Shown here: positions 57,071 through 64,000 of the stretch, piece after piece
Layout: every line of letters starts with the position of its first letter
How positions within the stretch are numbered: position 1 is the first letter of the stretch
From: UBA2365 sp964594045
GTDB lineage: Bacteria > Bacteroidota > Bacteroidia > Chitinophagales > Saprospiraceae
Reading direction: 5' to 3'
NCBI GenBank assembly: GCA_964594045.1
Contig: CAZQKR010000011.1
Coordinates: 1-64,000, forward strand
Length of the DNA stretch: 64,000 nt
Position numbers and translations under genes: made by a program
The notes under the pieces: model-generated
Told to the model about the DNA's origin: nothing
The model's database searches: none
The model's input: the letters and a program-made list of their open reading frames with translations, nothing else

Positions 57071-57382
57071 GAAGTTGTTGAAACATATATCTTAATGCTG
57101 GCAAACAAATTACTGACGAATGCTGACGATGCTTTGCATATCAGCATTTTTGACACTGAGGAATGCTTACGATGCTTTGCATATCAGCACTTATCAGGCA
57201 AGCTTGTCAGCATCTGCGATACTGACGATGCTTTGCATGTCAGCATTTATAATCCAAAAAGGAGCTTTGCCCTGACTTTTGCCGGCCCGCCACTTCGTGT
57301 TCCTTCACTTGAATATCCGGATATTCACCTTTCAGGACCGGTCAGTCATTTTCAGCAATCAACATAATTCTGAAACAACTTC
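57071..57382 (+). repeat. Dispersed repeat family A, copy 3
   Basis: 312-bp element with a perfect 9-bp terminal inverted repeat, GAAGTTGTT at 57071 and AACAACTTC ending at 57382. TTTAT directly precedes the left end and directly follows the right end, a possible 5-bp target-site duplication. The central part has several imperfect hairpins built on GTCAG/CTGAC and GCATATCAGC motifs; the right third has the conserved CCGCCACTTCGTGTTCCTTC block shared with copy 2. It lies in the 805-bp gap between the ABC-F and pyrophosphatase genes. Confidence 0.9.
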
Positions 57383-57733
57383 TTTATCTAAAAATCTTTG
57401 TACAGTTGTAAGGGCGTTCATCAGATCAAAATGAAATTCGTACTTCGGCTTTTAATGTTTTTAAATCCTGATAACACGCGGTTAAGATCATGTCCGCTTT
57501 TCCTGTATGATCATTGAATTCGCTTTGCAGCAACAATCATCATTTGACTTTTCAATAGACTTTTTCTTGAATGAATGAAGCATTGGCTTTTGTTGAATGT
57601 CTTTTGGACGGCGGTCAACCTGACTGAACAAGCTTTGACCAGGTTTTCAGTGGAAAAAATTGATCTGTTGCCCGCGTAATTGAACTCAAAGTTCAAAAAA
57701 ATGTCTTGGTGCCTGCATAAAACACGGAAATTC

Positions 57734-57763
57734 TTGCGACCTGTTGAAGTAATATTATCTTTG
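57734..57763 (+). promoter_or_regulatory. Bacteroidota-type promoter of ppa
   Basis: TTG at 57734-57736, 19 bp, then TATCTTTG at 57756-57763, matching the phylum's -33/-7 consensus (TTG, 17-23 bp, TAnnTTTG). It lies 36 bp upstream of the ppa ATG. Confidence 0.6.
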
Positions 57764-57799
57764 CCCCGCTTTAATATCACATTTATATTTATTTAAAAA

Positions 57800-58351
57800 A
57801 TGGATCAAAATTTTAACCCATGGCACAGTGTTTCACCGGGAAATAAATTGCCTGAATACGTTAACGGCATCATTGAAATTCCGAAAGGAACCAGGGCAAA
57901 ATATGAACTTGACAAGGATAGCGGATTGTTAAAACTGGACCGGGTTCTGTACAGTTCCATGTACTATCCGGCCAATTACGGTTTTATCCCTCAAAGTTAC
58001 TGTGATGACAAGGACCCTCTGGACATCTTGATTTTGTCCCAGATCGATGTGGTTCCGCTCTGCATAGTCTCTGCTAAGGTGATCGGTGTCATGAGGATGT
58101 TAGACAACGGAGAAGCCGACGACAAGATCATCGCCGTGGCTGAAGGCGATCCCAGCATCTGCCATATCAATGATATTTCCGAATTGCCCCAGCACTTCAT
58201 TTCAGAGTTGCGCAGCTTTTTCGAGGACTACAAGAAACTGGAAAACAAAACGGTTGTGGTTGAGGAATTTCTCAACCGGGAAACTGCAATTGAGATCCTT
58301 AAGGATAGTTTTCAGATGTATGGGGAGTATTTTTCAAATGAAAAAACGTAA
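57800..58351 (+). CDS. ppa: Inorganic pyrophosphatase (family I)
   Basis: Cytoplasmic magnesium enzyme that hydrolyses pyrophosphate and pulls biosynthetic reactions forward. The 183-residue protein has the family I features EIPKGTRAKYELD, YYPANYGFIPQ, the acidic metal site CDDKDPLDILI, and the downstream region GEADDKIIAVAEGDP. Length is usual for bacterial family I enzymes. Monocistronic, behind a consensus-like promoter. Confidence 0.95.
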   Translation: MDQNFNPWHSVSPGNKLPEYVNGIIEIPKGTRAKYELDKDSGLLKLDRVLYSSMYYPANYGFIPQSYCDDKDPLDILILSQIDVVPLCIVSAKVIGVMRMLDNGEADDKIIAVAEGDPSICHINDISELPQHFISELRSFFEDYKKLENKTVVVEEFLNRETAIEILKDSFQMYGEYFSNEKT

Positions 58352-59773
58352 TGCTGCTATCTGAAGGCGGCAATTTTGCATAAAGCTATCTGGAAATAAG
58401 GTTTCGACTCCATTCCTTTGCACAATAGAAATGATCAACGATGGTCAAACATACCATATTTTTTGACAGATCCGATAGAAAAATGACATTTTTGAAAATT
58501 CCTCGAAAAATACAAAGCAGGAAATTCATAAAAAATCATTACTCTTAGAACTCAAAAAATTAATTCGCAAAGAAATAAAACGTATTCCTTTGTGCCTTCC
58601 TTCTACTCGGAACTCATTGTAATAGCTCTATTTTGTATTTTTGATAATCCACGAAATTTGCTAAGATATTTAACCCACTTGAATTTACATTGAGCCAGAC
58701 TTTTTATCGTGGAGAAAAACCCATAAATTTCATACTTTAGCATATTAAAAATGAGAGCAGGCTTTTTACCAGCCTTATTTTTACTTTGATGTAAAGCTTC
58801 TTTCTAATCTTTTTGGCCTTTTTCAATTATCATTGAGTAAAAATAATTGGTTCTATGTTGATTCGTGTGGGTAGAAATTCATGCATAGGGAAGAATTGAA
58901 ATCAAAATGAGCAAACCATTTAAATTAGTATGATAGCGTAATTTATGTGCAATCGTGGAAGGTTTCATTACCAGCGATAGTGAACGAAGGGCTGGAATTG
59001 CGCTAACCGGACTTTTGGAACAAAACGTCAGTTTAAAAAAGCATGCAAGTACTGACAAAACTTTGTTTGTTAGCTCTATTGTCCGGGAGTGAGCGGTTGG
59101 AGTACGATAGAATGCTGACTGGCTTGAAAAATTTTAACCTGGTAATAATTATCACAAAGCCACGTAAGTAAAATCGCCTTAATGAAACTTGATTTTTTGG
59201 TCCATTTTCATCAAGGAGAAAGGACGAATTCCAAATTTATCTTAAATGAACATGTTGAGTTACAATATAAGCATTTGACACCAATTTTTCAAATAAAAAT
59301 TTTACCCACACGAATCAACATGGAACCAAATAATATTTTTATTTTAAAACTTTTGTTCCTAATTATATTGCAATTTACTTTGTATTCGAAGTACTATATA
59401 CTGCAAAACTCACAGCAAAACCTATGCTATCCATTTTTTTGACTCTTTTTACAAACTAAGAGGAAGACTCTTAATGTTTCACTTTTTCACTAAAAACTTT
59501 GCATCTCCATTGTAAGGTTTATAAAATATTCCCTAGGAAATACAGCAAATATTATCCAAAAATTATTTATAACTGTTTTCTCTGCTAAGTTCATATTTTC
59601 ACTAAAAAATCGACCGCTACGTGGTATAATTAACCATAATCCGACGCCCTGCTCAACCCGTTAATTACCAGCAATGAATTCAACCTAAGTGGGACAGCAT
59701 GTATAAAGTACCAAAGTTTCAAATCGCTTCGTTAATCAAAGTGTCAATCCCAGAGGATTAATACCCTGCAAGA
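58352..59773. other. Gene-free, decayed AT-rich region
   Basis: About 1.4 kb without a supportable gene. Reading the minus strand from about 58920 to 58570 gives a frame interrupted by two stops that otherwise looks protein-like (it contains KAGKKPALIFNMLKYEIYG and ends AITMSSE). It may be the wreck of a coding sequence, family unrecognised. The 86-codon plus frame at 59182-59442 is Lys/Ile/Leu/Phe-rich and looks like chance. An inverted repeat pair is annotated separately. Confidence 0.45.
58847..59329. repeat. Inverted 27-bp repeat pair enclosing 430 bp
   Basis: The left arm (58847-58873, TTGGTTCTATGTTGATTCG and onward to GTGTGGGTA) and the reverse complement of the right arm (59303-59329) differ at one position; similarity continues raggedly outside. 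The enclosed 430 bp carries no recognisable gene. The arms could be the ends of a lost mobile element or an inverted duplication. Confidence 0.7.
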
Positions 59774-60865
59774 TCAATCCTTCAGACAACGCACTGAGAA
59801 CCCTAATGCCCTGTAATTGCTGTCCATGTAGGAATTGTCGCTTGAAAAGATCAGAGACCATGCACCGGATGCTTGAGCCGTACTGCTCCAGTAGAAACCG
59901 TTAGAACCCTCGTTATTGACCGAGCCATTAATGAATTCACGGGTACCTGCCATGGGAAGTTTTAGTTGTGAAGCAATGGCACCCGCTGCGTTATTCGAAA
60001 CCCAGGTCAGACGCTCCTGATTCCACTCTGCGGCAGTAGGTACTCGAAATCCCGAGGGGCATGGATTATTTTCTGCAGAAGTCCCTGACCACATGTGCGT
60101 TTCAACAACACTTAACCAATTATAAGGGTTTGTATTGGTTGTGATGAATAAACCTGTTGTAGTAAAATAGCTTGTGGCCAATGTAATGGTAGTACCAGAC
60201 GTCCGTATCTGATGGCCATCGGCATTGCGGCCCCATTGATAGAGATCCCCGTAGCTTGCAGCATCCGAAGAGCTGGAGGATACCTGTGTAGCGCCCAGAT
60301 TGCGATCGAGCCAAATCTTTCCTGTAGCAGGATTGACAACAGTCTCGTAGTTTCCGGCACTACCTGACATAATGGGCTGCCAGCTACCATTGATATACTG
60401 GTGCAACCCTTTCATACTACAATCTGTACAAGAGATCACCAAGCCTTCGGCAGGTGTCGCAATGGCGTCTCTTTGCGCTTTGGTCATACATGGTGGAAGA
60501 AAACCCATAGTTGTCGATGTAACATCCAGAGCGGCTGAAACATGTGGTTGAATAGTACCCATTCCAACACTTCCACCAAGTGGCTGTAACGATAATGGAT
60601 CCATAATACTGCCATTGAATCCAACCTGCATCCAGCCAGAAAAAGGCGAATTCAAAAGTTTTCCAAAATCAATACCCTCATTATTGAACTCTCCAACTCC
60701 AACCCTGAAAATACCAGTGGAAGTTGGTCCCGGAATACTGGGACTACCTTGATCTCCCACCACAGTAAGCTTGCTTGGAGGAGAGGCAGTACCAACACCT
60801 ACATTCTGCGCAGATGCTCCTGCACCCAAAAGCATCATGGATAAAATAAAAAATTGTTGCCTCAT
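59774..60865 (-). CDS. Secreted FISUMP-domain protein
   Basis: 363 residues from the ATG at 60865, chosen because it starts the signal peptide (MRQQFFILSMMLLGAGASAQ); the longer frame adds 15 Lys/Ile-rich residues. The mature N-terminus NVGVGTASPPSKLTVVG is the collagen-/tail-fibre-like start common in surface proteins of this phylum. The second half is the Fibrobacter succinogenes major paralogous (FISUMP) domain: IWLDRNLGATQ, DLYQWGR, NPCPSGFRVPTAAEW and GFSVRCLKD. Likely surface-exposed and possibly carbohydrate- or adhesion-related; function unproven. It lies alone beside decayed DNA. Confidence 0.85.
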   Translation of the reverse strand: MRQQFFILSMMLLGAGASAQNVGVGTASPPSKLTVVGDQGSPSIPGPTSTGIFRVGVGEFNNEGIDFGKLLNSPFSGWMQVGFNGSIMDPLSLQPLGGSVGMGTIQPHVSAALDVTSTTMGFLPPCMTKAQRDAIATPAEGLVISCTDCSMKGLHQYINGSWQPIMSGSAGNYETVVNPATGKIWLDRNLGATQVSSSSSDAASYGDLYQWGRNADGHQIRTSGTTITLATSYFTTTGLFITTNTNPYNWLSVVETHMWSGTSAENNPCPSGFRVPTAAEWNQERLTWVSNNAAGAIASQLKLPMAGTREFINGSVNNEGSNGFYWSSTAQASGAWSLIFSSDNSYMDSNYRALGFSVRCLKD

Positions 60866-61062
60866 GATTTTTAGATTTTTTATTTTGATATGATGATTAA
60901 TAATTTTCATTATATGCCAAATTCGGATTTGCTTTCAATGAACGCTAACGTTTGGTGGTCTGGCGCAATGCCTGTTTTATAAGCCCTGGTCAGTCAGTCG
61001 CAACATTGTCAAAAGGAGCAATGCATTGGACCCAATCATGTCATCCACCATTGATTCAAACG

Positions 61063-61498
61063 TCAGTCATTGGTGAGTTTTATTATCTTTTGGTTGTCTG
61101 TTTTTATTATCGTGCAATAGATCAGATAGCAAATAAATCCTGTAATAAAAGTAGCCAATATGTCCCAAATGTCTATTGGTTTGCCAAGTAAATGATGTGC
61201 AAGTTCAAACAAAATGACACTGAATGTTCCAAGTTTTATCAGGTAGTTCCCTTTTATTTTGTCAATGGATAAAATGGCGATCAGGAAAAATTATGGTTGT
61301 CATAGTGCCAAATGTATTTCCCAAAGTGTCAGCAATATGTAAGTCATTCAAATTATTGTTATAAATATAAGGCCTGTAAATTGACCTTCCGACAAACTCA
61401 TAAATAAGCAAAGCTGAAATTCCAATGGCAAAATTGATCGCCTTGTATTTCGTGAGTTTCCAGTTTTTAAGCTCAGATTTAAAATCTTTTAGTGTCAT
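61063..61498 (-). pseudogene. Frameshifted small membrane protein (VanZ-like?)
   Basis: From the ATG at 61498, the frame (MTLKDFKSELKNWKLTKY and a membrane helix INFAIGISALLIYEFVG) runs to a stop at 61262. At a run of five T on the minus strand (about 61285-61290), a one-base shift opens a continuing frame that reads LIAILSIDKIKGNYLI, then TFSVILFELAHHLLGKP, DIWDILATFITGF, and ends at a TGA at 61063. Joined, it would be a protein of about 144 residues with four hydrophobic segments; the DIWDILAT block recalls VanZ-like proteins. Either a true frameshift or a homopolymer sequencing error. Confidence 0.65.
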
Positions 61499-61653
61499 GA
61501 CACCTTGCCTTTTTATTTGCCACCATTTTTACTTTTCTTTAGCATTATCTTGCCCACATTTTTTGCCCTTAAAAGCACAAATTTAAAAAAAAACAATTTG
61601 AAAAACGCATAAAACTGAATAGTTACGATTTCTCAGTACTTTGTTTAAATTCC

Positions 61654-62652
61654 TTATTTTAGCTCTTTGCTGACCTCCAGCCTTTTTCCCAATTCAGCAA
61701 GTTCTTTAGAAAAGTCGAAATCCGGATGACTGAAGCTGAAAGCACTCATTTCGGACATCAGCTTTTGAAGGAAAACAGCATAATCTTTGCTTTCCGGATA
61801 GATTGGCCGGTGGTGGAAAGACTGCATTAACATTTTCACATGACTCATATTCGCCAGGGTTTGCTCTGACATCGCGGCTTTTGTCAATATTTCCCATGTG
61901 TAATCCACACCGGTTTTTGACGGATGGACCATATCTTCACCGTAATAGCGATAATCGCGCAGATCGTCCATAAATATCTCATAAGCAGGAAAATAAAAAA
62001 TTTCCCTGTCGTCCTTCATTTGTTCCGCCGCCAGCAGCAGGAGAGATTTACTGAGTTGATTGGCATGCATGCCGTTGCTTAAATATCTTACAGGACTAAC
62101 GGTAAAAATGATCTTTAAATCCGGATTCAATTGTTTGAGTGAAATTATTAATGAATTCAGTGCGTCTGTGATTTGGGACAGACCCAACATCCTGCTCTCA
62201 AATAATGCTGATGGAAATTTATGGTTATTGGCCACAATTTGGTTGGTGGGCAAATGATAGTGAACCTGGGCTGTTCCCAGGGTGATAAAAGCAAGGTCCG
62301 CCTGCTCCAGAAAATTTTTACAGAGCTTGAGTTGCTGCCGGATGAAAAGCAGTGTTTTACCGGGTGTCGGCCCGGAAAACATTCCGTGAAAACCAAAGTG
62401 ATGCCACCGGCCGTCCCTTTCCACCAGATGATCCTCTTTGATCAGTTGCGGATCAGCCACATATCTGATCGATTCGGATAGCGAAACAGGGTTGAAATGT
62501 ATACCTAAAGGGTTGATCAGACAATTGAATTTAAGCGCCAGGCACCTTTTTCCGACTTCTTCGGCAAAGCAGGAACCCGTAAAAAAAGTTTTAGACCGGT
62601 AACTGATGTTCCAGGGATAGGAGAGTGGCTCAATCGTAGTCCTCAAGTTCAT
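61654..62652 (-). CDS. GSCFA-domain protein
   Basis: 332 residues from the ATG at 62652. The N-terminal block TFFTGSCFAEEVGKRCLALKF contains the GSCFA motif that names the family; further family features are NPLGIHFNP, AFITLGTAQVHYH and SPVRYLSNGMHANQ, with SGNH-hydrolase-like spacing near the end (DDLRDYRYYGEDMVHPS). GSCFA proteins are thought to be SGNH-type esterases/acyltransferases that modify surface glycans; the substrate is unknown. Three extra N-terminal codons (from 62661) are possible. A perfect 23-bp palindrome lies 65 bp upstream. Confidence 0.85.
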   Translation of the reverse strand: MNLRTTIEPLSYPWNISYRSKTFFTGSCFAEEVGKRCLALKFNCLINPLGIHFNPVSLSESIRYVADPQLIKEDHLVERDGRWHHFGFHGMFSGPTPGKTLLFIRQQLKLCKNFLEQADLAFITLGTAQVHYHLPTNQIVANNHKFPSALFESRMLGLSQITDALNSLIISLKQLNPDLKIIFTVSPVRYLSNGMHANQLSKSLLLLAAEQMKDDREIFYFPAYEIFMDDLRDYRYYGEDMVHPSKTGVDYTWEILTKAAMSEQTLANMSHVKMLMQSFHHRPIYPESKDYAVFLQKLMSEMSAFSFSHPDFDFSKELAELGKRLEVSKELK

Positions 62653-62716
62653 AAAACACAAAAATTTATACAGTAAATTTACGAAAATAATTAATATTGC
62701 AGAGGCAAAATATCAG

Positions 62717-62739
62717 GCAGCAAACAGACTGTTTGCTGC
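62717..62739. promoter_or_regulatory. Perfect 23-bp palindrome in divergent promoter region
   Basis: Arms GCAGCAAACAG and CTGTTTGCTGC around a single A. It lies in the 311-bp region between the divergent GSCFA and PorP/SprF-like genes. No T-run follows in either direction, so it is a better operator than terminator candidate. The regulator is unknown. Otherwise the region shows no repeat. Confidence 0.6.
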
Positions 62740-62963
62740 ATCTTTAAAGCTGAGTATAACTAAGTTTTTTAGAGTTAATGACAATTTATCTTAAATAACT
62801 TGGTTATCTTAACAATAAAATGCTATTTTTAGCTCCTGATTTTTTTGATATCATTTATTAATTGAATCATATAAATCGAATCATTTATCGGAAGCATTGG
62901 ATGATACAGATACAGTGCAGCTAATAAATATGTAGATGTTTATTGACCGTAAAAAATCTTTTT

Positions 62964-64000
62964 ATGACTAAACTTAGGTATTACGTATTAATTTTTGTTT
63001 CGGTATTTATTTATCAGACAGGTTTTGCTCAGGACATACATTTTTCACAGTTTTATATGTCTCCGCTCAATCTCAACCCTGCAATGACAGGCATTACCAA
63101 TTGCAACACAAGGATCATTGCAAATTACCGGAACCAATGGGCTCCAATCCTCAAATCCAATGCATACAACACTTACTCCATCAGTTATGATCAAAAAATG
63201 ACTGTTGGACGCACGGACTACTTTGGTATCGGCGGTGCTTTTTGGGGAGATGTTGCCGGAGCAACCAGATTCGGAACCATCCAGGGGAAAATTTCCGGTT
63301 CTTATGCCAAGAAAATGGGCGGAACGAGGAAAAAATCCCATTTTCTTGTCATTGGTGCAGAAGGGGCCTTTTCACAAAGGAGGATAAGCCAGTCAAGCCT
63401 GATCTTTGGTGACGGAATCGATCCGAACACAGGTGTATATGGCACAACCAATGACCTGGTAGACAGGTACAACTATCTGTTTGCAGATATTTCTGCAGGG
63501 TTGCTGTGGTTTTCCAACCTGAATGAATACACCAATTATTATTTTGGTATAGCAGCACACCATCTCAATCAGGCCAATCAGACTTTCTACAACAATGATT
63601 ACATCCCTTTGTATACCAAATTCACCGTTCATGGAGGAGGCCAGTTTGAGATCCAGCCAAGGATCAGTCTGTTGCCGAATCTCGTGATGTTCTTCCAGGG
63701 ACCACACGTGGAAGTCAACATGGGTGTAAGTGCACGTTTTGCCATGGGTTACAGCAGAAAGCAGGAACAGGGCTTCCAGGCTGGTTTATGGTACCGGTTA
63801 GGCACACAATATGAAAGCAAGCTGCACAGCGATGCGATCATCCTGTCTACCAGGTTTGATTACGATCAGTTCGGCATTGGTTTGAGCTATGACATCAATA
63901 TTTCTTCACTCAACCAGGCTTCTTTTGGAAACAATGCGATCGAACTGGCATTGTCTTACAATATTTGCGGACCTGAAAACAGGGGAATCTATTGTCCTAA
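62964..64000 (+). CDS. PorP/SprF-family type IX secretion membrane protein (partial)
   Basis: Runs off the right edge; about 345 codons are present. Signal peptide (about 1-22, ending TGFAQ), followed by the family block DIHFSQFYMSPLNLNPAMTG and many amphipathic beta-strands of an outer-membrane barrel (YFGIGGAFWGDVAG, SYAKKMGG, FGIAAHHLNQANQ, RFDYDQFGIGLSYDIN). PorP/SprF proteins anchor or partner T9SS substrates and gliding proteins at the outer membrane; most genomes carry several paralogues, often next to a large repeat adhesin that would lie beyond the edge. The last codons (YCP) are near the usual end of the family, so only a few residues are missing. Confidence 0.9.
   Translation, partial: MTKLRYYVLIFVSVFIYQTGFAQDIHFSQFYMSPLNLNPAMTGITNCNTRIIANYRNQWAPILKSNAYNTYSISYDQKMTVGRTDYFGIGGAFWGDVAGATRFGTIQGKISGSYAKKMGGTRKKSHFLVIGAEGAFSQRRISQSSLIFGDGIDPNTGVYGTTNDLVDRYNYLFADISAGLLWFSNLNEYTNYYFGIAAHHLNQANQTFYNNDYIPLYTKFTVHGGGQFEIQPRISLLPNLVMFFQGPHVEVNMGVSARFAMGYSRKQEQGFQAGLWYRLGTQYESKLHSDAIILSTRFDYDQFGIGLSYDINISSLNQASFGNNAIELALSYNICGPENRGIYCP

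Noticed and set aside
59182..59442. 86-codon plus frame in the decayed region
   Set aside because: Crosses an arm of the inverted repeat pair and has an AT-driven Ile/Leu/Lys/Phe composition; no support for a gene.
60935..61080. Possible integron attC-like site (AACGCTAACGTTTGG)
   Set aside because: The core only loosely resembles attC ends, no paired second core or integrase is visible, and one neighbour gene is frameshifted rather than a clean cassette.

Overview
The window looks like a chromosomal segment of a Bacteroidota bacterium, most likely of the Saprospiria/Saprospiraceae type; the rank below phylum is inference. The support is a PorW/SprE-like lipoprotein at the left and a PorP/SprF-family protein running off the right edge (both type IX secretion/gliding families), a MurF-alanine racemase fusion, DUF4293, DUF6029, GSCFA and FISUMP proteins, a zinc-ligand-poor TraR/DksA protein, a PlsC+GNAT aminolipid synthase, and almost no Shine-Dalgarno sequences. 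No tRNA, rRNA, intact insertion sequence or CRISPR array is visible.

Layout. 0.3-4.5 kb: M23 peptidase and PorW-like TPR lipoprotein. 5.3-6.8 kb: a secreted protein made of four 117-residue repeats, encoded by a 351-bp tandem repeat that is perfect by eye. 7.3-14.3 kb: a class A beta-lactamase-like hydrolase, then a beta-oxidation block (thiolase and FadN-type enzyme on minus; acyl-CoA dehydrogenase and SCP2 protein on plus, divergently arranged). 14.7-18.6 kb: an ATPase with a nuclease-like C-terminus, a NifX-like protein split by a His/Cys-rich insert, and glycyl-tRNA synthetase. 19-29 kb: M1 aminopeptidase, small secreted protein, solitary HypF, OlsF-like acyltransferase, CPGS-family P-loop protein, DUF4293. 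29-34 kb: SLBB polysaccharide export protein, RfbB and a secreted protein. 35-41.5 kb: GH92 glycosidase, GNAT, Omp28-like lipoprotein, DUF6029 barrel, TlpA-like protein. 41.7-46.2 kb: a minus-strand set with a 50-residue basic protein, the DksA-like protein and an acidic-tailed protein, then a polyamine operon (arginine decarboxylase, agmatinase, deoxyhypusine synthase homologue). 46.8-58.4 kb: DUF4105, MurF-Alr, three periplasmic folding genes of SurA/parvulin type, ABC-F ATPase, pyrophosphatase. 58.4-64 kb: decayed, AT-rich DNA with an inverted repeat pair, a FISUMP protein, a frameshifted small membrane protein, GSCFA protein, and the 5' part of a PorP/SprF gene.

The least explained material is between genes. 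At least two families of dispersed, hairpin-rich non-coding elements occur. Family A (about 210-360 bp, terminal inverted repeats GAAGTTGTT, three copies plus a fragment; one copy has a possible 5-bp target duplication) looks like a MITE. Family B (94 bp, two hairpins in mirror orientation whose differences preserve pairing, one full and two partial copies) looks REP/BIME-like. There is also a 25-bp dyad-containing tandem array, a CTTTGCG palindromic element and a perfect 23-bp palindrome upstream of the GSCFA gene. These repeats, the perfect tandem repeat gene, the DksA/basic/acidic mini-operon and the polyamine operon with a DHS homologue are the best candidates for something new.
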